A model generated the notes under the pieces. The model was not told where the DNA came from, did no database searches, and saw nothing but the letters and a program-made list of their open reading frames with translations. Of a stretch of DNA of 60,503 bases, positions 55,501-60,503 are shown in pieces. How positions within the stretch are numbered: the first letter of the stretch is position 1; every line of letters starts with the position of its first letter. This DNA is from Amoebophrya sp. A120 (Eukaryota; Sar; Dinophyceae; Syndiniales; Amoebophryaceae), in NCBI GenBank assembly GCA_905178155.1, contig CAJINV010000023.1, positions 690,834 through 751,336 of the forward strand. The letters are read 5' to 3'. A program made the position numbers and the translations under genes.

Positions 55501-56952
55501 AGCCTTTGGCTTACAGTGCTCCGGACGTTCTGACTTACACCCTTCTTGCCTCGACTTCGCTAAGTCACACAACGGACAGCGTCCATATTCAAGACCGTCA
55601 ATATGAAAGTGCCCAAACCTTTCATGTTGTCGAAGACGATCGGCACGAGTCAGATTCACAAATGCTGGCTCGGACCACGCGGCCCGGCTCTTTCCGTTTT
55701 GTAAATCGCCAGCCGTATCCAGCTCGCTCAAGCTGTGAAACGCAAAGTCTATTTGCGGCAAATTTGTTAAAGTGTCCCGGCGCATCGGAATTTTGAAACC
55801 TGTTTTCTTCTTTTGGAGGTAGAGCGCGTCTCTCCCCTCAAAAACTACCCGGCAGTCATTTTCGTCGTTCAAAAGACTTACCGACACCAAAAACAACTTT
55901 GCGTCAGGATGGTATAGACCACCCATTAAACCTAAAGAGTTATGGTGGAAGTAACCACGGTAGGCGGGAGTGTCTAACGTTCGGTCGGCAACCGTTAACG
56001 TTACTGGATCATCCCAAAACACAATCTGAAAACAACTCAAGTCCCCTGTCATGTGGTGCGAGGCACCACTATCAACAACTGCCGTTGTTTGAGTACCATC
56101 CGGGCGGATGGTAATCCCATGGGCGCTTTTCCCGTTTCCCTTCGACAAAAGTGCAAATGTCAAAGACGAAACAGCGCCGGCGGACTTTTCGCCGTTTTGA
56201 TCTGTTTGACCCTTTTCCCGCTCTTTTGACCAATCACCAAACCAGTCTTGTGCCTCCTGGTTTTCGTTTTTCTTGTCCCTGCCCTGGTGGTGACCATGCA
56301 CCAAGACAGTGAAGCCCTTAGGAGTATCGGCAAAATCAAAAATTTGCTGATCTTTCACCCCGTTGCATGATTCCCCTACAAACTTGCACAAGTTAAAATA
56401 AGTCCAATCCATGCAGTTTCCTTCTGCTTTACGGGCGGAATCTGCCACCTCGTAATTTTTGTTCTTTGCCATCTCATGCGGGTTCGCTTTTCTTTTTAAA
56501 TTGCTAGGATCATACAAGCGCGAAACCCCATGCAGAATAGGCATTTTTTGTAATGGATTTTCTTTCATTTTAGGTACTTTCACATTCTTAACACGAGCGG
56601 AATCAAGTAGAGATTTTTCAGCTTCAATCTTACATGTAGTACCTTTTAATTTTGAATCACGAGCGAACGGCAAATCTTCAATCTTACAAATAGATGCTTT
56701 TTCATCGGAAATAGAGGCAGTCTCAAGTACACACTGATTGGATATAGGTGCTGTCTCAAATACATTTGTTTTGCTTTCAAGTACTTCGACATTGTACACA
56801 GAGGGAGATTGTAGTTTTTGATTGCATGTAACATTACTACTTTGACCAGAAGTAGAGCCTGTTTCACAAACATGAACATTAGCAACATCGGTTTTTCGAC
56901 GTTTAGCAGCATGAGAAATTTGACAATTCTCATCGGAACCCGGCCAGCTTCG
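52501..56952 (-). CDS. pol: Copia Pol, copy 2
   Basis: Same architecture and length as copy 1 and uninterrupted. Substitutions relative to copy 1 include ETAP for DTAP and YIAW for YIPW. Silent differences cluster at about 55570-56060, suggesting recombination with a third copy. Confidence 0.95.
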   Translation of the reverse strand, partial: RSWPGSDENCQISHAAKRRKTDVANVHVCETGSTSGQSSNVTCNQKLQSPSVYNVEVLESKTNVFETAPISNQCVLETASISDEKASICKIEDLPFARDSKLKGTTCKIEAEKSLLDSARVKNVKVPKMKENPLQKMPILHGVSRLYDPSNLKRKANPHEMAKNKNYEVADSARKAEGNCMDWTYFNLCKFVGESCNGVKDQQIFDFADTPKGFTVLVHGHHQGRDKKNENQEAQDWFGDWSKEREKGQTDQNGEKSAGAVSSLTFALLSKGNGKSAHGITIRPDGTQTTAVVDSGASHHMTGDLSCFQIVFWDDPVTLTVADRTLDTPAYRGYFHHNSLGLMGGLYHPDAKLFLVSVSLLNDENDCRVVFEGRDALYLQKKKTGFKIPMRRDTLTNLPQIDFAFHSLSELDTAGDLQNGKSRAAWSEPAFVNLTRADRLRQHERFGHFHIDGLEYGRCPLCDLAKSRQEGCKSERPEHCKPKAWLDQVDWDHTYGYPLGLDGEKFLLSGVETFHGWVENYPHREKDEAWKGLREWCLEVGKPKRVRSDNDPTFRGEKSDWRKYCLKQSPPIEPTTSAPFTPQRNGVVERWNQTSKNALRANMIGVDPRLWPYCSKYIAWTWNRLARKEQKSPFEKVHDRAPSLKYFKKFGVLCYARKHVTKSTDLGALDVRYERGAFLGYSKNSCYLVGVWRDDKRTKVGLRFTVIENRSCKFDESCTIADIDDLREKNRGTFVPFAAPDKLRVSNMPDPLVAPSGSHEPDQDAPRDQGDSGPNGATGDQQVEEGGKAVEGGKEESAAQAEEEVVIPEAEELDEPPARPKPKVVKKKRKQKPKPAVVVNNKKGRPKGSKNKPGSKKPGPKPKAAEAGNVFQLPDDFDFGRDLDEYHAKRIEEEGEEVFAHVVSLTRAQILRDPDAPKYIEADDVERLRLLAKECWTVDEKPQKGDEVVPSCVIYTKKRCGTYKARLVALGNLQSKELCGEIYSPTISHAASRALLVDAAANGKRIKFFDISNAFICASLGDERVFVRLPKHWSTDPRGDVVRLLKSLYGLRISPRRWFDTYRKTLEELGWKMCEREPGLFRKGVLTLSVYVDDCVMSGDTEEILDKEMGKILDKFPGKVIPPKAKPGEKGCEVYDLLGATLEYNASKKTMRIHMAEAIDRVLKKFNMVDCRGVATPVLPGRQLPEIQTTEVDTSAPETKFPLRSLVGSLQYIACMCRVDIVYAVQRVAREVANPTPQAVKAAKRILAYLKATREIGSEYSPKAEEDFRTVYTKVTKEASRDCPDLCAFSDSDFAGCTVTLKSTSGSILYYRGCPVAWSSKRQTVRASSTCEAEYVAIHDTIKMCLSQGWSDWFMETEGETLPLIFTDNQSALSLSKSSIITKRSKHIDLRYHIVRDHCQDLCFVPTKVNKADPLTKGLPGEKYLSLFKTDPKAELHTVRAFHVSTDLRPIVLEPATVMMLTAKLSKASGLTIQIEGKPYDFA

Positions 56953-58035
56953 TCAGTTGGGACAATCCTTACGAACATGTCCAAGCTGCTTGCACTTGTG
57001 ACATTTGATCTTGGATTTGTCTCCACCGCCGCCTTTTCCCTTCTGCTGGTCTCCCTTGCCTCCTTTTCCGCCGCCCTTGTTGTTCTTCTGGTTGTTGTTC
57101 TTGTACGGGTGCTGGTTCTTGTTGACCCAGCGTCCACCCTTCTTCCCCTTCTGCGCAACAACTTCAGCAGCGATCGCTTTGTGATCGGCCTGCGTCAAGT
57201 TGAGAGAAGCGGGCTTTGCGGTGTCCTCTTCGGTGCCCCCGTCTTTCAAGACGGATTCGCACTCCTCCGCCAACTTCAACAAATTATCATTGTCCGGCTT
57301 GTCCTGAATGACGTGCGGCATGATAAAAGAATCGAAGGCGTTCCCGAGGTTGTAGAAGCATCCGAAAGTCATCAACTCGCTGCGGAAGACTTCACCGCCC
57401 AGGTCATCTCGAAAGATGTTTTGTTTCCGCTGAACGAACTCCCTTACCGTTTGGTCTTTGTCCTTCCGGGTGGTTAGTAAATCCTTAAGCGACCGCATTC
57501 GGGCGAATTTGGTCCGCTTATCGAATTCCAACAACAACGCACCCCAAGCCGTACTAATGCAAACGACTGTCTTTTTCTTCACGACCTCCAGCGCGTCCCC
57601 AGTCAACGCCACGCACAAGCGAGCGAAGAACTGCGCACCGATGGCCCTCGTGTCATCCTTCCATCCGTCAATAGAAGGCGTTTTCAAGAAGTTTTCGATC
57701 AAAGTCAAGATACCCAACATCTGCAACAAGGCTTGCACCTTAAACCGCCAGTCCGACCATCCCTTCGGATTCCCGTCGTAGGGCGGAATAGAGTACTTTT
57801 CCACCTGGTTAGTGTCGACCATTGTGTTCAAAAGAAAACAATAATCGCGCTTAAATACAAATTCCCAATTTGTATCCCAATCGAGATTGTGGAAATAGTT
57901 TGCAAATTGTGGGTCGCTAAGGTCTTCAACGTTCCAACCTTTGGAGCCGTAACACTTCGCGCCTAAAATGCACAAATCTCTATGCTTTCCAAGTTCTCTA
58001 GCTACGCAACTAGCACCAAAATGTCTGCATGACAT
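56953..58035 (-). CDS. gag: Copia Gag, copy 2
   Basis: 360 residues, nearly identical to copy 1 (one visible change, EECESV for EEFESV), with the same zinc knuckle and the same terminal UGA. Confidence 0.93.
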   Translation of the reverse strand: MSCRHFGASCVARELGKHRDLCILGAKCYGSKGWNVEDLSDPQFANYFHNLDWDTNWEFVFKRDYCFLLNTMVDTNQVEKYSIPPYDGNPKGWSDWRFKVQALLQMLGILTLIENFLKTPSIDGWKDDTRAIGAQFFARLCVALTGDALEVVKKKTVVCISTAWGALLLEFDKRTKFARMRSLKDLLTTRKDKDQTVREFVQRKQNIFRDDLGGEVFRSELMTFGCFYNLGNAFDSFIMPHVIQDKPDNDNLLKLAEECESVLKDGGTEEDTAKPASLNLTQADHKAIAAEVVAQKGKKGGRWVNKNQHPYKNNNQKNNKGGGKGGKGDQQKGKGGGGDKSKIKCHKCKQLGHVRKDCPN

Positions 58036-58270
58036 TTAATTTCTTTTCTAAATTTTGCAGATAGACTTCTTGAAGTTGTGGGGGTGCGTTTTCAACAAAT
58101 GCGTTCAAATTTGTAATGCTAATTCTGCAATTTTACAAGTAAATCTTACAAGATGTAGTGGCTGTTTTTCAAATTTTCTACACAAGAAAATCAGTAAAAA
58201 TTGTAGTTGCAAGTTTTCTAAACATCAAGAAAACTACTAAAATTTTGGCTGAATAAAGGTGCGACTAGAT

Positions 58271-58614
58271 TGTTAGAAGCCTAGACGCACGATAGCAACA
58301 ACAGAGGTAAACGAGATGGGAACAAGCGCTAGCAGTACTAAGTGACTACGAGTCACTGTGTGTTTACTATCTGTTATCGACGCACTAGTATGGGTACTAG
58401 TCGCAACCTGCAGGGGTGTGATGAGATATCAAGAGGATGGACAATATGCATGACAAACAGGATGGCTACGGCTATCGGAGGAGGATCATGGATTTCAGAT
58501 CGAGGGCACTACAAGCCCGAGGGATTTGACATCAGACCAGATTTGCATCGCGATTTACATCGTAGTATGCTTCTGATCGTCACTAGGTCATTTATGATTC
58601 CGATCTATCCAACA
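58271..58614 (-). repeat. LTR 3 (5' LTR of copy 2)
   Basis: 344 bp; two visible differences from LTRs 1 and 2 (ATAGCAAC for ATAGTAAC, and AAGCGCTAG for AAGCACTAG). Confidence 0.93.
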
Positions 58615-58619
58615 GAAAA

Positions 58620-59080
58620 AGAGCAGGACCTCCAAAATGAGCGGCCGCTGCTGCAGAGTTCCCTGCTCAGAGGAAATAAATAAATCCCTTCTTCGAAGGA
58701 AAAAACTATGCGTTGCTAGATTGATATAAAAACAAAGCTGGAAAAAATGCCAACGCGGGCTGGGGAAATCACAGTACAGCTGGAAAAATGAATTGCTGCT
58801 CTGTTCTTGCGGCCTTCGCTCGATATAATAATTCGAGAGGGCCACCACTTGTTCTGCAATTTTTACATTACAACAAAAAAACGCGACACCCATCGCAGAC
58901 CTCTTTTTATCGCGAAGCTCGAGGAGCTGCGTATTATATACCCAATCTGTTCGCGGCTTCTGCTTCTTTTTATTAGTTGTTGGCTCCTTCCCTGCACTCA
59001 GAAAAGGTTTGTCACCCGAGATTTTTTTTTTTGTAGGCCTTTATTTTTGGGAATAAAATTATGAAAGCAATTTCTTGAAG
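58620..59080. other. Intergenic region after the retrotransposons
   Basis: AT-rich, with AATAAA-like hexamers near 58675 and 59052. It continues the pre-insertion sequence found left of 45884. No gene was recognised. Confidence 0.55.
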
Positions 59081-59265
59081 TATCATGTGGAAGAACATAC
59101 CCACCCTATATAGTATGTCCTGCAAATCACAATGCTATGCATCATGCCTACGAAGATGTCTGTCATGCGCAGCTCTATGACGTCCTCGAGGAGCATTTTG
59201 TATATATTGGTTGAAGATTTGCAACTTGTCACGCTCTATCCGGTGGGTGCGTTTTTCCTCAGGAT
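59081..59265. mobile_element. Short, diverged family C-like introner
   Basis: 185 bp with a C-type right end (GTGCGTTTTTCCTCAGGATA) and a weak left end. Flanks TGAAG/CTATA do not match. Confidence 0.6.
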
Positions 59266-59295
59266 ACTATACTTAGATAGTACCACAAACGCAGC

Positions 59296-59548
59296 TATCA
59301 AATGCAAAAATGTCTGGGTCTGGAAACTTGTGATGCAAGTCAGGGAAAAATGCGCATACTGTAATGCACTGCCAAGCATGACAAGTTTTTCCGTGGTTCA
59401 GACTTGCTTACTCCGCATGAGAAACTGCGTTTTTGCATGACAGGCAAGAGAAGCCCTTTGCGGCCACGCAATACAGACCTCTGAGTCATGCCGGACTAGC
59501 ATGACGAATCCCGGAATCATCCAGACCCAAACATTTTTGCATTTGATA
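59296..59548. mobile_element. Family B introner upstream of gene 9
   Basis: 253 bp; flanks GCAGC/GCAAC match at 4 of 5. Confidence 0.85.
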
Positions 59549-59607
59549 GCAACGAATGCTTTGGGACGCGGAGCGACCACGTGGGCGTTTCGGCACCCTT
59601 CAGCGAA

Positions 59608-59863
59608 TATCAAATGTAAAAATGTCTGGGTCTGGAAGAGTCATGCTGTTTTTGCATGACACAGGAGGTCTGGCATGGAAGCTCTAGCATCATTGGTTTC
59701 GAGAAGCTTCCGCAATGCCGAATCCGCAGGGCAAATCCCTCATCTTGGTGGCAGAATGAAAGTGGGCAGCTTTTGCTACCTATGCATGAGAGATTTTTCT
59801 GTGTTCTGAAATGCGCATCACAAGTTTGCTTTCTTCCAGACCCAGACATATTTGCAGTTGATA
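59608..59863. mobile_element. Family B introner upstream of gene 9
   Basis: 256 bp; TSD GCGAA at 59603-59607 and 59864-59868. Removing this and the previous element leaves an open frame to TAA 59996-59998, but no start codon or known motif, so it is not called as a gene. Confidence 0.87.
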
Positions 59864-60015
59864 GCGAACACGCGTCGCCGCGGAGTGCTCGGCGGCTTGG
59901 TCGGCGTGGAACCAATTCCAGTACTATCCGGAGAGGGCTTAGAACAAAACACGACACAAGATAAAACTACCAGCTGGCGTGGTCACTTCTACTACTAAAA
60001 AACGCCAAAACCAAA

Positions 60016-60503
60016 ATGGAAATCGGCGGCAGGCCGACCCGCGACTTGCTCGCGCTCTCTATTGTTTTCATTCTATGCGCTTATTGGCATCGGCTTTCGC
60101 GAATCTCTCGAGTTACGCCATTGTGTTCCTGGAATTCGGCCATCAGAAGCACGCATGGCGTCGGACATCAGACCCCATTTCCTGGGACAATAGCTCCCGA
60201 GCGGCTAGCTAAGCAGGCCCGGGCACCTGGCGAGGACAGAGAAAAAATGAAGGATTGCCAAGCCCACTCGCCGAAGCAAGCGAATCGCATAGGAGGCTGG
60301 CCGCGTCTTCCGCTGTCAGGACCGTGTTCAATTTGGTACATAGGTGCGCACACGCATGGCGGCGATGGACAGCTGCTTCATAAGCTTTACCCCTGCACCA
60401 TCCATATTTTTGAGCCAGTGGGCCCCTTCGTGGACAGTCTGAAGAAAGTTTGGGGCGCAAAGGGGCTGACTCGCGTTGAGTTCCACACCTTTGGCCTGGC
60501 CGC
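60016..60503 (+). CDS. Gene 9: type II membrane protein, FkbM-like methyltransferase, 3' partial
   Basis: ATG 60016 follows AAAACCAAA and opens a frame that runs off the window (162 codons). A signal anchor lies at about 11-24 (LLALSIVFILCAYW), then a short stem. From about 110, SIWYIGAHTHGGDGQLL followed by TIHIFEPVGPFVDSLKK has the glycine-rich loop and acidic EP of FkbM-family SAM methyltransferases. Catalytic C-terminal parts lie outside the window. No introner occurs in the visible part. Confidence 0.72.
   Translation, partial: MEIGGRPTRDLLALSIVFILCAYWHRLSRISRVTPLCSWNSAIRSTHGVGHQTPFPGTIAPERLAKQARAPGEDREKMKDCQAHSPKQANRIGGWPRLPLSGPCSIWYIGAHTHGGDGQLLHKLYPCTIHIFEPVGPFVDSLKKVWGAKGLTRVEFHTFGLA

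Larger units (their letters stand above)
45884..58614 (-). mobile_element. Tandem Ty1/copia retrotransposon pair: LTR-internal-LTR-internal-LTR
   Basis: Three 344-bp LTRs (45884-46227, 52078-52421, 58271-58614) alternate with two internal regions of about 5850 bp. The block as a whole is flanked by GAAAA at 45879-45883 and 58615-58619, a single 5-bp duplication typical of copia integration. Genes read right to left: Gag, then Pol in the order protease, integrase, reverse transcriptase, RNase H, which defines Ty1/copia. Both gag-pol frames are intact apart from the shared UGA. Confidence 0.95.

Noticed and set aside
59869-59998. C-terminal exon of a further gene just before gene 9
   Set aside because: A frame is open across two B introners to TAA 59996, but there is no start codon, no motif, and only 17 bases to the next ATG; it may be leader sequence.
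1-60503. tRNA, rRNA, riboswitch or bacterial-type operon signals
   Set aside because: No cloverleaf, rRNA core or ribosome-binding pattern was seen; genes are intron-split and eukaryotic in character.

Overview
This window is nuclear DNA of a eukaryote. It carries eight or nine protein genes, all on the + strand, cut into small exons by short repetitive elements, plus a tandem pair of Ty1/copia retrotransposons on the - strand. One-way gene order, about 5 kb per gene and genes saturated with transposon-like 'introner' introns lacking GT-AG ends suggest a dinoflagellate lineage, perhaps a syndinian such as Amoebophrya. This placement is inference; no rRNA or organelle marker is present.

Main feature: about 62 elements of 150-480 bp (two enlarged by nested insertions) interrupt the host genes. 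Each runs TAT...ATA, has terminal inverted repeats (TIRs) and is flanked by a 5-bp direct repeat (TSD), perfect in about 46 of 62 cases by hand count. Removing each element plus one TSD copy restores one open frame in every gene. Terminal sequences by family: A, GGAAAAATCCCCCCTCCCCA; B, AATGCAAAAATGTCTGGGTC; C, TATCCTGAGTAAAAACGTCC; D, AAGAAAAAACTGTTTCACTG; E, AGAAAAAAGTGTTACAGTTA; F, TATTACAATGAAAAATGCCC; G, TATGCAAGAAAAAAACTGTG; H, TATGGGGGTGTCAGAATCGA; I, CGTTTTTACATTCTCAGCTG; J, TGCAAAAGTACTATCGTAC. For A and C elements the strand field records orientation (A+ has its GTGAC half-site on the left; C+ has CAGAGTCAAGATGGG on the left); other families are given '.'. Exon coordinates keep the left TSD copy and drop the right one.

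Layout: gene 1 (<224-5737), glycosyltransferase-like domain fused to an FkbM-type methyltransferase; 6021-7966, a TIR element filled with a GC-rich minisatellite; gene 2 (10423-18880), type II membrane GT13/GnT-I-like glycosyltransferase with two large nested insertions; gene 3 (19925-24883), GT25-like glycosyltransferase; gene 4 (25745-27564), small multi-span membrane protein; gene 5 (28561-31086), type II membrane PC-esterase/SGNH-like protein; gene 6 (31633-33743), secreted or anchored protein with a methyltransferase-like fold; gene 7 (34240-39132), MFS/SLC17-like transporter; gene 8 (39889-45511), phytanoyl-CoA-dioxygenase-like protein with 14 introners; 45884-58614, two copia elements sharing a central LTR; gene 9 (60016->60503), start of an FkbM-like type II membrane protein.

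Most predicted proteins are membrane-anchored or secreted enzymes that build, methylate, esterify or hydroxylate, plus a small-anion transporter. That fits Golgi/ER glycan modification, but a shared pathway is inferred only from domains and proximity.
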